Notes under the pieces: model-generated
Told to the model about the DNA's origin: nothing
Seen by the model: only the letters and a program-made list of their open reading frames with translations
Database searches by the model: none
Assembly (NCBI RefSeq): GCF_001746915.1
Contig: NZ_MJGC01000047.1
Span: forward strand, 1 to 64,000
From: Desertifilum tharense IPPAS B-1220
Lineage (GTDB): Bacteria > Cyanobacteriota > Cyanobacteriia > Cyanobacteriales > Desertifilaceae
Direction of reading: 5' to 3'
Length of the DNA stretch: 64,000 nt
Position numbers and translations under genes: made by a program
Part shown: one piece after another, positions 25,288 to 35,277 of the stretch
How the letters are laid out: every line of letters starts with the position of its first letter
Position numbering within the stretch: position 1 is the stretch's first letter

Positions 25288-27107
25288 GCTTTTCCTTGGG
25301 CTAGCAGCAGTTGATAGGCGCGGTTAAAATCTTCTGGGGTAATTTGAATTTGGCTAGGATCGATGCATCCAGTGCTACGATAGCGACGAATCGCTTCAAG
25401 GGCTGCTTGATTGCTTAACAGAGCTAAATCTGCGCCATTCCAGCCTTCCGTTTGTTCGGCAAATTCAGCTAAGTTAACCCCTTTAAGCGGTCTTCCTTGG
25501 TTGTGGACTTGTAAAATGGCAAGGCGGCTGGGGGGGTTGGGTAAATCGACTTTGAGTTGCAAGTCTAGCCGTCCGGCCCGCAGTAGGGCAGGATCTAACG
25601 TATCGGGACGGTTCGTGGCACCAATTAACAGGATATTCGCCGCCGTTTGCACGCCATCGAGTTCTGTTAACAATTGACCGACAACGCGATCGCTAATACC
25701 AGAGTCTCCCACATGACGACCCCGCGCCGGGGCTAAAGTATCAATTTCATCAATAAATACCACGCAAGGGGCCGCTTGTCTGGCTTTCGCAAACAAATCT
25801 CGCACCGCCTGTTCGGAAGCGCCAACCCAACGGCTAAGGAGTTCCGAACCCGAAACGGCGATAAAATTGGCCCTGGCTTGGGAAGCGACTGCTTTAGCTA
25901 GTAAGGTTTTACCCGTTCCCGGAGGGCCCCATAATAGGATACCGCGCGGCGCTTTTGCACCCGTTTGTTGATACAGTTCCGGATAGAGGAGTTGACCTTC
26001 TACAGATTCTTGCAGCGTTTGTTTAATCTCCTCCAAGCCGCCGATATCATCCCAAGCCACATCGGGGGATTCAATTTCCACCGAACGCAGCACCGAGGGT
26101 TTGATTTCTGCGATCGCCCCTGTAAAATCTTCTGCAAGAATCTCCATCGTCTCCGGAACTTGGGCATCCATCCCCGGAACCTGACGGCGCAACGCATTGT
26201 AAGCCGCCTTTTGACACAACGCCTTCAAATCCGCCCCCACAAAACCCACCGAGGTAGATGCGATCGCCTCCAAATCCACATCCGTCCCTAACGGCATTTT
26301 TTGGGTTAAAATCTGGAGAATTTCCAAGCGTCCCTGACGGTCTGGAACGCGAAACAAGATTTCCCGATCAAACCGTCCCGGACGACGCAGTGCCGGATCG
26401 AGATGATCTGGGCGATTCGTCGCCGCCAGTACCATCACTCCCTTCGCGGCTGCAAACCCATCCATCAAACCCAGGAGTTGCGCCACCACCCGCTTCTCTA
26501 CTTCCCCTTCCACCTTGGCGCGATCGGGAGCTAAACTATCAATCTCATCAATAAAAATCAGACAAGGGGCCGACTGGCTAGCTTTCTCAAAGATTTCCCG
26601 GAGTTTTCCTTCCGCTTCCCCATAGTATTTGCCCATAATCTCCGGGCCATTAATCGCAATATAGCTTGCTCCGAGTTCCGATGCGAGCGATCGCGCTGTT
26701 AACGTTTTCCCCGTCCCCGGCGCACCTACCAACAACACCCCTCGCGGCGGTTCTAAACCCAGCCGTTCCAACAACTCCGGGCGCTTTAGGGGAATTTCCA
26801 CCAACTCGCGCAACTCCTGCAACACAGAACCTAGCCCCCCCACCTGTCCCAAAGAGGGCGTAGCGGCTGCTGTCGTCCCTTGGGGCGGCGGAGTCACAAT
26901 GACCTCAGATTGCGTGGAATCCGTCGCAGAAGAGGCAGGACGGTTCACCCGCACCCCACTCCGAGGAATATTACCCTGCCGAGGGATACTACTAACCGAG
27001 CGAACTTGAAAATCGGTCTTTATTTCCCCACTTTCCAGCTTATCTTCTAAGGTTTTGGCCAGTTCAAGCAGTTGTTCAAATCCCTTAAATATATCGCTCA
27101 TGGTCAT
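25284..27107 (-). CDS. CDC48/VCP-type double AAA ATPase
   Basis: 607 residues. Two AAA modules: the first has P-loop GAPGTGKT at 128-135 and Walker B I-F-I-D-E-I-D-S-L-A-P; the second has GPPGTGKT near 395 and V-F-I-D-E-I-D-T-L-A-P. Each has an arginine-finger segment (R-R-P-G-R-F-D-R and L-R-A-G-R-L-D). Unlike archaeal and eukaryotic CDC48 it lacks the N-terminal substrate domain, with only a short helix and a Pro/Ser/Thr linker in its place. It probably unfolds or disassembles protein complexes. Convergent with the GGDEF gene, with a 4-bp overlap. Confidence 0.88.
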   Translation of the reverse strand: MTMSDIFKGFEQLLELAKTLEDKLESGEIKTDFQVRSVSSIPRQGNIPRSGVRVNRPASSATDSTQSEVIVTPPPQGTTAAATPSLGQVGGLGSVLQELRELVEIPLKRPELLERLGLEPPRGVLLVGAPGTGKTLTARSLASELGASYIAINGPEIMGKYYGEAEGKLREIFEKASQSAPCLIFIDEIDSLAPDRAKVEGEVEKRVVAQLLGLMDGFAAAKGVMVLAATNRPDHLDPALRRPGRFDREILFRVPDRQGRLEILQILTQKMPLGTDVDLEAIASTSVGFVGADLKALCQKAAYNALRRQVPGMDAQVPETMEILAEDFTGAIAEIKPSVLRSVEIESPDVAWDDIGGLEEIKQTLQESVEGQLLYPELYQQTGAKAPRGILLWGPPGTGKTLLAKAVASQARANFIAVSGSELLSRWVGASEQAVRDLFAKARQAAPCVVFIDEIDTLAPARGRHVGDSGISDRVVGQLLTELDGVQTAANILLIGATNRPDTLDPALLRAGRLDLQLKVDLPNPPSRLAILQVHNQGRPLKGVNLAEFAEQTEGWNGADLALLSNQAALEAIRRYRSTGCIDPSQIQITPEDFNRAYQLLLAQGKA

Positions 27108-27139
27108 AGCCCCTTGCGGCGGTTTTTTCTAGTATGCCC

Positions 27140-27360
27140 ACTTTTGGGAAGGGAATTGGGAGATGGGGGGAAGAGGGAATTGGGAGTTGGGAGTTAGGAT
27201 TTGGGGAAATAAAGAAGAGGGGAATTGGGAGTTGGGATTTGGGATTTGGAGGTAAGAGGATGGGGGGAAACTTCAGACTCAGCACTCTGTTGTAACTCCG
27301 TACTCTCTTCCCACTCAGCACTCAGCACTTTACACTCAGCACTTGGAGAAGCACTCAGCA
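27140..27360. repeat. Composite heptamer repeat block (G-rich left, C-rich right)
   Basis: Left arm: GGGAATTGGGAGATGGGG and GGAGTTG units (27145-27265). Right arm: CACTCAG units. Within it lies a 51-bp module (27301-27351) that matches the four tandem copies in cobN (39347-39550) at 49 of 51 positions. The block sits between the AAA ATPase start and the STAND/WD40 stop. Confidence 0.85.
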
Positions 27361-27362
27361 CT

Positions 27363-30300
27363 CTAGAGACAGAGAGTGCGATCGCTCTTAGCATTGGGAT
27401 TATGTTGTAAATAGTCCGATAACCAGCGACAACCGCGACTGATGAGGCTATCTAGGTTTAATTCTGCTAAATTCCAGAGAATCACCGTCCCATTTGTATC
27501 CGCAGAAACCAGCATTGCCCCTTTTGGGCCGAAACTGATACTGGTGATGCCGCTATTATGACCTTTGAGAGTATGCAATAAACGACCCTGGCGACTCCAG
27601 AGTTTAATGGTATTATCCGCACTAGCAGAGGCTAATGTTTGACCATCGGCACTGAAACTGACGCTTGTTACCCAATCTCGATGATCGCTTAAAGTCGCTT
27701 GGAGAGTTCCCCCTAAGTCCCAAAGCTTAACCGTATAGTCAGGCCCCGCAGAGGCGATAAGCTGACCATCGGGACTAAAACTCACCACCCAAACGCTATC
27801 TTGGTGTCCTTCTAAAGTTCGCAATAACGTTCCGTCTCGCTGCCAGAGTTTAACGGTACGATCTTCACTGGCTGAAGCAATTAACTGACCATTGGGACTA
27901 AAACTCACCCAATTTACAGCTTGGGTATGACCGGAAAGGGTGGTGACTAAACTCCCATCCGGTTGCCAGAGTTTAATCATTTTATCTGCACTGGCTGAAG
28001 CAATCAACTGACCGTCGGGACTAAAACTCACTCCCAAAACGACATCCTGATGGCCGTTAAAGGTTTGTTGAAGTTGACCTCCCACTTGCCACAGTTTCAC
28101 AGTTTTATCGGCGCTGGCGGAAGCGAGGAATTGACCATCGGGACTAAAGCTGACGGCGTTTACTGAGTCTTGATGACCTCTGAGGGTTTGCAGTAATGCG
28201 CCTTCCACAACCGCTGGTTCTGAGATATCGGATAAGCGGGTTTGCAAGACCGCATTTCGCCAAAGTTTAATGGTGGTATCCTTCTCCGCCGAAGCGATAT
28301 GTTGACCATCGGGACTAATACTCACGCCATTGACTGCGCTACCCGGCCCTTTGAGAAAGGTGAGTAAGGTATTATCTAATCGCCAGAGTTTGACGGTTCT
28401 GTCTCGACTGGCAGAGGCTAGGGTTTGACCATCGGGACTGAAGCTGACGCCAAATACCCAGTCGGTATGACCTTGTAAGGTATTGAGTAAGATTCCTTCT
28501 CGACTCCAGAGTTTAACGCTATTATCCCAACTTGCAGACGCGAGGGTTTGGCTATCGGGGCTAAAACTAACAGAAAAGACGCTATCGTCATGGTCGCTTA
28601 AGGTCTGCAACAGTTGACCGTTCGGACTCCAGAGTTTCACGGTTTTATCTAAACTACTCGATGCGATGCGTTCGCCGTCTTGACTCCAACTGACGCTGGT
28701 GACTTGGTTTATGTGGTTGTTTAAGGTACGGACGAGAGTCCCGTCGGTACGCCAAATTTTGAGGGTGTTATCTGCGCTTCCGGAAACCAACAATTGACCA
28801 TTGGGACTAAAACTAACGCTAGTAACGGGGGCTGTATGTCCGGTGAGGGTTCTGATGAGGGTGCCGTCGAGTTGCCACAGTTTGAGGGTAGAATCGGCGC
28901 TAGAGGTGGCAATCAAACGATTATCGGGACTGAAGGTGACGCTGAGAATTTTGTCGCGATGTCCGCTAAGGGTAATGTCTGTGGGGGTGCCGTTACGATG
29001 CCACAGTTTAACGGTACCATCCCAACTGGCGGAAGCGAGCAGGCGACCGTCGGGACTGAAGCTGAGGCTACTGATGCGATCGCGATGACCCTGTAAGGTT
29101 TGAATCAGCTTGCCATTGGCTTGCCACAGTTTAACGGTTTTGTCCCAACTTGCAGACGCAATTAACTCTCCATCGGGACTATAACTGACGCCCAGTACAG
29201 CATCAGAATGACCTTCTAAACGGTTATATTCGCGGACTTCATACACGGCTTGTTGCAGGGCCATGAGAACTTTAGTTTGGGCCTGACTATCTACCCAGAA
29301 TGCGGGTAGGAAATTGAATCTATTTTTGCCCGTTGGGTTGGATATTTTGGCGATTGATTTAAGTTTCTGGGCTGCCCTCAATCCTTCTTTAAGCGCATCA
29401 ATTTGTTTGTTGGATGCAAATAAGGCTTCGGAGGTGGCGCTAATTGCTTTAATTTCGCTAATGGCGGCTTGATGGCTTTGGAAAAATGCGATTGAGGTTG
29501 AGGTTGCTAAGACGCAAATAGCAACAATGGAACTGACTAAGGCACTGTTGAGAAATTGCTTTTGCTTGTTCTCGCTTTCTAAGCGTTTTTGTTTGGCAAT
29601 GGCTAAGGCGTTTAACAGGGTTTCTTCTTGGCGCAATTGGGAGATAACAATATGATTAAATTCATCTTGCTTGCGGGCGGCCCAGAGTTCGGAAAAGAGA
29701 TTGCTTTTGTCTTGGTTGGGAATGAGGGTTTCTAAGTCTTTTTCGAGGACTTGATAGCGGGCGTCGGCGAGTTGGGCTAACAGCGAGTTTTGTTCGCTAA
29801 TAGTTTTAATTTCTTGTTTGATGGCTTCGTTACTTCGGCGAAGTTCGTCGCGTTCTTCTGTTAAGTTATGCTGTTCGCGATCGCGGATAAAGCGGACTAA
29901 ATAATCGTGAACCAACTGATAGCGATGGGCGGGTGTTTCTGGGATGAGATAAACAATCCCTGAATCGATGAATATTTCTAAGATTAGATCGATTGCTTCT
30001 GCATCATTGGGGAGTTCGCCAACCAACTCTGCACGGGTTTTTAAGGGTCGCGTATCATTTTCATCTGTTAAAAGATAGAGGATTTGACGGGCTAAGGATT
30101 CGTTTTCAACGCCGCAATCTTGTACAACTTTTTCTAAGAATCGTTCAACTAATCGCTGCTTAGAACCGGATTGTTGATACTTATTCAAGGTGTTAATATT
30201 TTCGGCTTGGAGTTGCGCGCCCACAATTTGTAACTCAATTGGGCGAACTTCTCCGGTTTCTTTAGCCAAATCGTTGACTAAGGCTTGAATCAGAGATTTC

Positions 30301-32612
30301 TCTAATTCAAAATTAGCTTTCTGAGTCAGGCGTTCAATGACCTGAAAGGCATCTTGGCGGGACAGGTTTCCCAAGGGGTAGCGGTTAACTTTGTCAAGAA
30401 CATTACAGCCGATTTTGGCTAAGTCAGTATGGGATTCAATTTCCAGTAAATGATGCAAATAATCTTCGCGAATGGATAAGATGATTTTGACATTCGGCAA
30501 ATTCAAACTATCTTTGAAAAATCGATAAAACGCTTGTCTTTCTTTGGGAGAAGGACAGGCAAAAAAGAATTCTTCAAATTGGTCAAAGATGAGAACCGTT
30601 AAAAGATTGCGATCCTCATTTTTTCGCAAACAATTGAGAATAGCGCTGGCAGAAATGAGGGTTCGGGGTGCAGCATTAACAGCCGTGGCGCTGTACTCTA
30701 GCGCCGAAGCGGGTAAAGGCGCGAGGGAGACAATGGGAGTGGTTTGTCTTTCTAAATCTTGTAATGCTTCATTCAAAGTCCGTCCTAAAACGCCAACCCA
30801 ATCGCGATATACTCGAATCACAATCGGTAAAGCCGTATAGGTGCCAATGGGAGTTGACTTTAAAGCGGGAACTAAACCAGCCGCAACAATTGAACTTTTC
30901 CCCACCCCCGATTGACCGTGAATTACAGTCAGTTTATAATCGCGACGGCTAATCCGTTCAATCAGACGCAGAACATCCTGTTGGCGATTGGAAGCTGCGA
31001 TCGCATCTGCAACCTGAAGAGAATTGAGGGGAGAGTTTGGGAAAGCATGGGGAGGAGGAAGTTCCCTAGCCGGTAATAATTGTCCCGCACCAATAAAGGC
31101 ACGAAAACCGTATTGTTGCTCAATAGAACGCTGTTCCTTTTGTAACAAGAATGCCGAACGATAGCAGCCTTCTGCAAAATAGAGCGATCGCAATCCCTTT
31201 AATAATCGCAGATAGCGCTCTCGATCGTAACGCGGATCGCTATTGGCGATCGCAGCAATTAACCCCTGAGAGGCTTTTTCCAGAGTCACTGACGCCGCAT
31301 CCAACTCGCCAATGCGTCGCTGCGCCTTCGCTAAAATTAAGCGGAAAATTTGCTCCCACAACCCGCGATACAACCCTAGCGGTTGCGGCTGAAGTCCCGT
31401 TATTGAGATACTTGCGGCTTGCATTTCCCCAAACAGCGCCAGCGACGTTTTTGCCAGTTGGATCGCTTGATGCCATTGTTGCTGTTGTAGCGCCATTTTG
31501 GCTAAAAAGCCATAGTCTAAAGCCAGTTGTAACTTCAAGCCATATTTTTGATGCAAATTCAACGCTTTGTAAGTTAAATCTGTCAAACTATCCCAAGCTT
31601 CCAGGCGTTGCAACACTTCACACAATTGCCCGATAATTTGAGCAATAATATCCTCGCGTCCGGCTTGTTCAAACACATTTATGGATTGATTTAAATAAAT
31701 CCAAGCCTCCTCCCAGAGATAGCGGGAAGACTCAACATTTTTGCAGTCTTTTTCCGCATGGCGACAATAGCATAATCCCAGATGAAAGAGTAAAATCCCC
31801 TCGCGTGCCAACTGATTGCTCGAACGCCAAAAGCTTAAACTGTGGAGATAGTGGCAAATAGCATCATCAATGCGATCGCACTCTCGGTCATCTTGTCCCA
31901 GAATATAATGCAAGCTGGCTTCTAATTCGGGTGCGAGTTGAACTCCTCGCGCTTGCAATTCTTGGTGCGCGCAGTCAAGTTCTAAACGCTGCTGTCGGGA
32001 TACCGAAGCATCGCTCGTTTCCTCATCAGGCTGTAGAATACGGTTAAATAAGCGATTCCCCTGTTGGTCAATCAGATTTTGCAGTTCGAGCGTAGAAAGT
32101 TCAAATTTGATCGGATTGGCGGCAAAACTGCTAAAGTCAGGAGCAAGGCGTACGAGTTTTTGCAAAGTGCGATCGCTCACCCATAAAACGAGCGGAAAAC
32201 TCAGGCGTTTGCGAAACTCATCGCGGATCAAATTGGTGGAACTCAACAGATCGTCAACCGCTCTCACCCGATCCAAACCCAGTACCATTAAAGCTAGGGG
32301 TGGACTTCCCGCATTCTCGCGCTGGATCTGAGGATGACAAAGTTTCCCATGAACGGTATGAAACAGCGTGCGTGCGGTGGGTGGAAGCGCGATCGCGCAA
32401 ATCTTCCCCTGATGGTAATCTGGGGTTTTGTCCTCAAACTTCGGCAAAAAGCGTGCCTGTAACTGCTGTAATACCTGGTTTTGTAATTGCTCGTAGTTGC
32501 AGCGCACAAATACGAGGGAAAATTGTCCCTGAGACAGGCTAATGGCTCTCGTGAGTCGAGTCAGCGCCTGTTGGTTTTGTTCTACAGCGTTATCGGGTTG
32601 TTGCGAAGCCAT
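27363..32612 (-). CDS. STAND-type NTPase with 14 WD40 repeats (membrane-spanning)
   Basis: About 1749 residues from ATG 32612 (MASQQPDNAVEQ); a longer frame goes to 32660. Order: an N-terminal domain (about 30-190, with L-V-F-V-R-C-N-Y and a segment ending L-A-P-D-F-S-S-F) that looks like a degenerate P-loop ATPase domain; a TPR-like helical region (about 210-520); a STAND NTPase core with P-loop GQSGVGKSS at 566-574 and Walker B L-I-F-D-Q-F-E-E (Asp near 677); winged-helix and helical parts; a coiled coil; one membrane segment (about 1018-1040); then 14 WD40 repeats (about 1128-1735), enough for two seven-bladed propellers. STAND proteins are signal-driven switches; the ligand and output are unknown. 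The upstream AAA gene overlaps it by 31 bp, so the two form one unit. Confidence 0.88.
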   Translation of the reverse strand: MASQQPDNAVEQNQQALTRLTRAISLSQGQFSLVFVRCNYEQLQNQVLQQLQARFLPKFEDKTPDYHQGKICAIALPPTARTLFHTVHGKLCHPQIQRENAGSPPLALMVLGLDRVRAVDDLLSSTNLIRDEFRKRLSFPLVLWVSDRTLQKLVRLAPDFSSFAANPIKFELSTLELQNLIDQQGNRLFNRILQPDEETSDASVSRQQRLELDCAHQELQARGVQLAPELEASLHYILGQDDRECDRIDDAICHYLHSLSFWRSSNQLAREGILLFHLGLCYCRHAEKDCKNVESSRYLWEEAWIYLNQSINVFEQAGREDIIAQIIGQLCEVLQRLEAWDSLTDLTYKALNLHQKYGLKLQLALDYGFLAKMALQQQQWHQAIQLAKTSLALFGEMQAASISITGLQPQPLGLYRGLWEQIFRLILAKAQRRIGELDAASVTLEKASQGLIAAIANSDPRYDRERYLRLLKGLRSLYFAEGCYRSAFLLQKEQRSIEQQYGFRAFIGAGQLLPARELPPPHAFPNSPLNSLQVADAIAASNRQQDVLRLIERISRRDYKLTVIHGQSGVGKSSIVAAGLVPALKSTPIGTYTALPIVIRVYRDWVGVLGRTLNEALQDLERQTTPIVSLAPLPASALEYSATAVNAAPRTLISASAILNCLRKNEDRNLLTVLIFDQFEEFFFACPSPKERQAFYRFFKDSLNLPNVKIILSIREDYLHHLLEIESHTDLAKIGCNVLDKVNRYPLGNLSRQDAFQVIERLTQKANFELEKSLIQALVNDLAKETGEVRPIELQIVGAQLQAENINTLNKYQQSGSKQRLVERFLEKVVQDCGVENESLARQILYLLTDENDTRPLKTRAELVGELPNDAEAIDLILEIFIDSGIVYLIPETPAHRYQLVHDYLVRFIRDREQHNLTEERDELRRSNEAIKQEIKTISEQNSLLAQLADARYQVLEKDLETLIPNQDKSNLFSELWAARKQDEFNHIVISQLRQEETLLNALAIAKQKRLESENKQKQFLNSALVSSIVAICVLATSTSIAFFQSHQAAISEIKAISATSEALFASNKQIDALKEGLRAAQKLKSIAKISNPTGKNRFNFLPAFWVDSQAQTKVLMALQQAVYEVREYNRLEGHSDAVLGVSYSPDGELIASASWDKTVKLWQANGKLIQTLQGHRDRISSLSFSPDGRLLASASWDGTVKLWHRNGTPTDITLSGHRDKILSVTFSPDNRLIATSSADSTLKLWQLDGTLIRTLTGHTAPVTSVSFSPNGQLLVSGSADNTLKIWRTDGTLVRTLNNHINQVTSVSWSQDGERIASSSLDKTVKLWSPNGQLLQTLSDHDDSVFSVSFSPDSQTLASASWDNSVKLWSREGILLNTLQGHTDWVFGVSFSPDGQTLASASRDRTVKLWRLDNTLLTFLKGPGSAVNGVSISPDGQHIASAEKDTTIKLWRNAVLQTRLSDISEPAVVEGALLQTLRGHQDSVNAVSFSPDGQFLASASADKTVKLWQVGGQLQQTFNGHQDVVLGVSFSPDGQLIASASADKMIKLWQPDGSLVTTLSGHTQAVNWVSFSPNGQLIASASEDRTVKLWQRDGTLLRTLEGHQDSVWVVSFSPDGQLIASAGPDYTVKLWDLGGTLQATLSDHRDWVTSVSFSADGQTLASASADNTIKLWSRQGRLLHTLKGHNSGITSISFGPKGAMLVSADTNGTVILWNLAELNLDSLISRGCRWLSDYLQHNPNAKSDRTLCL

Positions 32613-33922
32613 TGTTGAAATTTCCTTGTTTCTGCTAAAGCCGGGTTGATGCAAAACCACGAACCTTCAGAGTCGCGATATTCATAAACCCACTGACTGC
32701 GAAGCAAGGTTTGATATTCAATATCGCCGCGAACCGTTTGCTGCTTTACCACCTGAAACAGCAGTTCCCATTCTCGATCGTCAATAGAGGAAATCAGATA
32801 ATCTCGACGTTCGCGAATCACGCTTTCTAGACAATCTTTCGATAAGGGCGGGTCTTGCTGTTGCAAACAGCTATACAATAAACCCAATAGATTGCGGACG
32901 TGACCGCCACTAATCCAACACAGGCGATCGAGCGTTGCTGAAGTATCAAAAATTGCGAGAATTTGTTCGGACTCTGTTGCGATCGCTGGATCGGGAAATG
33001 CTCGTTTCAACACCATTTGACGTAACAAGGACATCCCCGCCACGCACTCATCCCCCGTTCGCAACCTCACCGGAACCATTGGTAAAACCTTGGGGGTTAA
33101 GCCACCTCCCAAACGGTTTTTCAGCGTTTCGCACTCATTAGAGAAAATCAGCGACAGGGGGATGGTATAAACAACATGGCACTTTAACTTGCGGAGTTGT
33201 TCGCCGCGATCGATAAATAGATATTCCGGTTGCGATCGTCCGCTGACTGGCATAGGACGCAGATCGACCCGATCTAAATTATCAACGATTACGACCAATC
33301 CTTGCTTGCCTCGTCGCTTCAGTTCCGCATCAGCTTTGAGCAAAATCTCATCATTAATGGCTTGCAGAATGCTATTGGTGCGCGGTTCTAGCCAGTTCCG
33401 CATCCGGTGGCGCAAATTCGGACTTTCCTTGGTTTTAGCCGTCAGTTTACCAATACCCAGCGAGAGTTCCGCTTCCCCCGATAGTTCAATGGGGGTGTGC
33501 AAAAAGTCGGATAACTCCGCAAACAAACTGGCAAAATAACCGGGTTGCAGGCGAATTTTAATCGCTTCTAAACTTTCGCTCACCTGACCTGCGATCGCCA
33601 GTAGAATATCGGTAACATCCACATCGTTTAATTCTAAGTCGTGGCTAGACTCGAAATAAACCACATGGAAATCTCGCCGTTCAAGTCCTGCTTTAAGCCG
33701 CAATAACTCGGTAGACTTGCCACAGCCAATATGACCTGTAAATAATTGACAAGTTGGCTGATTAGGTGATAAATCGGCAATGGTTCTTTCCAAAGCCTCA
33801 ATAATTCTCCCTCCACGTACCGGAGAGAAATCAATGTAATATTGACGTTCCTCAGCATTACTCATACTCAGAGGTTCGCCTGGGTTACACGCCTGATAAA
33901 ATCTCCTGAGATCCAGTACCAT
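32582..33922 (-). CDS. P-loop ATPase partner of the STAND/WD40 protein
   Basis: 446 residues, no named family that I recognise. Walker A GHIGCGKST is at 63-71 and Walker B L-V-V-I-V-D-N-L-D-R at 209-218. A winged-helix-like segment is possible at the C-terminus. The N-terminus M-V-L-D-L-R-R-F-Y-Q-A-C-N-P is distinctive. The stop lies 31 bp inside the WD40 gene, indicating translational coupling. The role is probably regulatory or sensory ATPase acting with its partner; not an AAA protease, as there is no protease domain. Confidence 0.8.
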   Translation of the reverse strand: MVLDLRRFYQACNPGEPLSMSNAEERQYYIDFSPVRGGRIIEALERTIADLSPNQPTCQLFTGHIGCGKSTELLRLKAGLERRDFHVVYFESSHDLELNDVDVTDILLAIAGQVSESLEAIKIRLQPGYFASLFAELSDFLHTPIELSGEAELSLGIGKLTAKTKESPNLRHRMRNWLEPRTNSILQAINDEILLKADAELKRRGKQGLVVIVDNLDRVDLRPMPVSGRSQPEYLFIDRGEQLRKLKCHVVYTIPLSLIFSNECETLKNRLGGGLTPKVLPMVPVRLRTGDECVAGMSLLRQMVLKRAFPDPAIATESEQILAIFDTSATLDRLCWISGGHVRNLLGLLYSCLQQQDPPLSKDCLESVIRERRDYLISSIDDREWELLFQVVKQQTVRGDIEYQTLLRSQWVYEYRDSEGSWFCINPALAETRKFQQWLRNNPITL

Positions 33923-33944
33923 GAAAAGTCCTCGCTCTGTAGAA

Positions 33945-34294
33945 TTGGGAGTTGGGTAGAGGGTGGGGGGATGGGGGGAAGAAGGGAATTGGGAGTTAGG
34001 ATTTGGGGGTTGGGGGAAGAGGGGAGTTGGGAGTTAGGATTTAGGGGTTGGGGGAAGAAGGGAATTGGGAGTTAGGATTTGGGGGTTGGGGGAAGAGGGG
34101 AGTTGGGAGTTGTGGGTTAGGGGAAGAGGGGAGTTGGGAGTTGGGAGTTGGGGGTTAGGGAAGAGGGGAGTTTTCTAATAACTCCACACTCTTTCCCCAC
34201 TCAGCACTCAGCACTCAGCACTCAGCACTCTTTCCCCACTCAGCACTCTTTCCCCACTCAGCACTCAGCACTCTTTCCCCCACTCAGCACTCTC
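33945..34294. repeat. Composite heptamer repeat block (G-rich left, C-rich right)
   Basis: Left arm of GGGAGTTGGGAGTT and GGATTTGGGGGTTGGGG units (33945-34160). The turn GGGGAGTTTTCTAATAACTCC near 34164-34184 resembles that at 9816. Right arm is CACTCAG units (34198-34290). It separates the ATPase gene from the small secreted gene; no gene lies inside. Confidence 0.85.
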
Positions 34295-34483
34295 TTAGCG
34301 TCGAACGCAGGTTCCCAGCCAGCGACACTCTTGAGTTTGTTGATCGCGGGTTGCTAGTAACACAGAAGGCTGAGTAACAACAGGGTTAAGCAACTCAGGG
34401 AAACGGGACATATCGAGCGAGCGAACCTGAGCTGGTGCTACAAGGGGTAGCGCCATCAACATCAATACAACGGGTTTACACAT
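34295..34483 (-). CDS. Small secreted protein, unknown
   Basis: 62 residues with a signal peptide (about 1-19, MCKPVVLMLMALPLVAPAQ). The mature part of about 43 residues has two Cys close to the end (T-Q-E-C-R-W-L-G-T-C-V-R-R), which could form a small loop. GGAG lies about 15 nt upstream of the start. Real gene likely from the signal peptide, but not recognised. The repeat block begins at its stop codon. Confidence 0.6.
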   Translation of the reverse strand: MCKPVVLMLMALPLVAPAQVRSLDMSRFPELLNPVVTQPSVLLATRDQQTQECRWLGTCVRR

Positions 34484-34618
34484 GGTTTAATCAACCATCT
34501 CCTTCACAATGGAGAGTTTGGCTGCTCCTGTGGTTGGGTGTTCGCTTCATTTTTCGCGATCGCTCCTAAGCAATCAGGATGTTGCGATCGACTAAAATGT
34601 TTCTTTCCCCCTGACGCG

Positions 34619-35185
34619 CTAAGGGATAAACTCTCCCGCAAAGTCTGATGGAACATAGCGTTGCGGCATCGGCTGTTCTTCGGTGCGATAAACCTGAAAA
34701 CCCCGTTTAAGATAGTTCTCTAAGGCATAAGGGCCATCTAAATTGCAGGTATGTACCCATATCCGTTTAACCCCCAACTGCCACGCCTGAGCGATTCCAT
34801 AACTCAATAAATGCTTACCCAAACCTTGACCCCAGTAAGGAGGACGCAAGCCAAAATAGGCAATTTCCACCTCTGTATCTTGTTGATTCAGTTCAAGATA
34901 TCCTGCCGGAACACCCTGTATCAATAAAACATTAACGGTAGTGGTTGGGGAGGCGAGGATCGCGGCTAATTCTGTATCGGATAAGAGAAGGCGATCGCGC
35001 CAACGCCAAATCTCACCCACCGCTCGGTATAGAAAACGATAATACTCCAAATCCGGATAACCCATCTGCACCATCATCAAATCCTGGGTATCCTTTCGAT
35101 AAGCCGGACGAAACCAGAGCGGATCGAGCATTTCCAGATAAGTTGTAATTAAAGTTTCCGGTAACTTGTCCTGACGCTGGCTCAT
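34619..35185 (-). CDS. GNAT-family N-acetyltransferase
   Basis: 188 residues. Acetyl-CoA loop L-R-P-P-Y-W-G-Q-G-L-G-K-H-L-L lies near residue 112-126 and matches the R/Q-x-x-G-x-G/A pattern of GNATs. The C-terminal half has W-V-H-T-C-N-L-D and Y-L-K-R-G-F, as in acetyltransferases of small molecules or peptides. Substrate unknown. Isolated gene, divergent from the Uma2 pair. Confidence 0.85.
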   Translation of the reverse strand: MSQRQDKLPETLITTYLEMLDPLWFRPAYRKDTQDLMMVQMGYPDLEYYRFLYRAVGEIWRWRDRLLLSDTELAAILASPTTTVNVLLIQGVPAGYLELNQQDTEVEIAYFGLRPPYWGQGLGKHLLSYGIAQAWQLGVKRIWVHTCNLDGPYALENYLKRGFQVYRTEEQPMPQRYVPSDFAGEFIP

Positions 35186-35277
35186 TCCAAGACATCTAAC
35201 TTTTTTAGGAACCCGGTTCTGGTTGGGGTGCGTACTTTATCATAGAATCATTCATCCCAACTCACCCACAAATCATC

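Noticed and set aside
28794..29096. Gly-rich antisense frames over the WD40 array
   Set aside because: They are shadows of the repeated WD40 codons on the other strand.
34198..34290. Regular repeats resembling a CRISPR array
   Set aside because: Units are seven bases and joined directly, with no spacers and no cas genes nearby.
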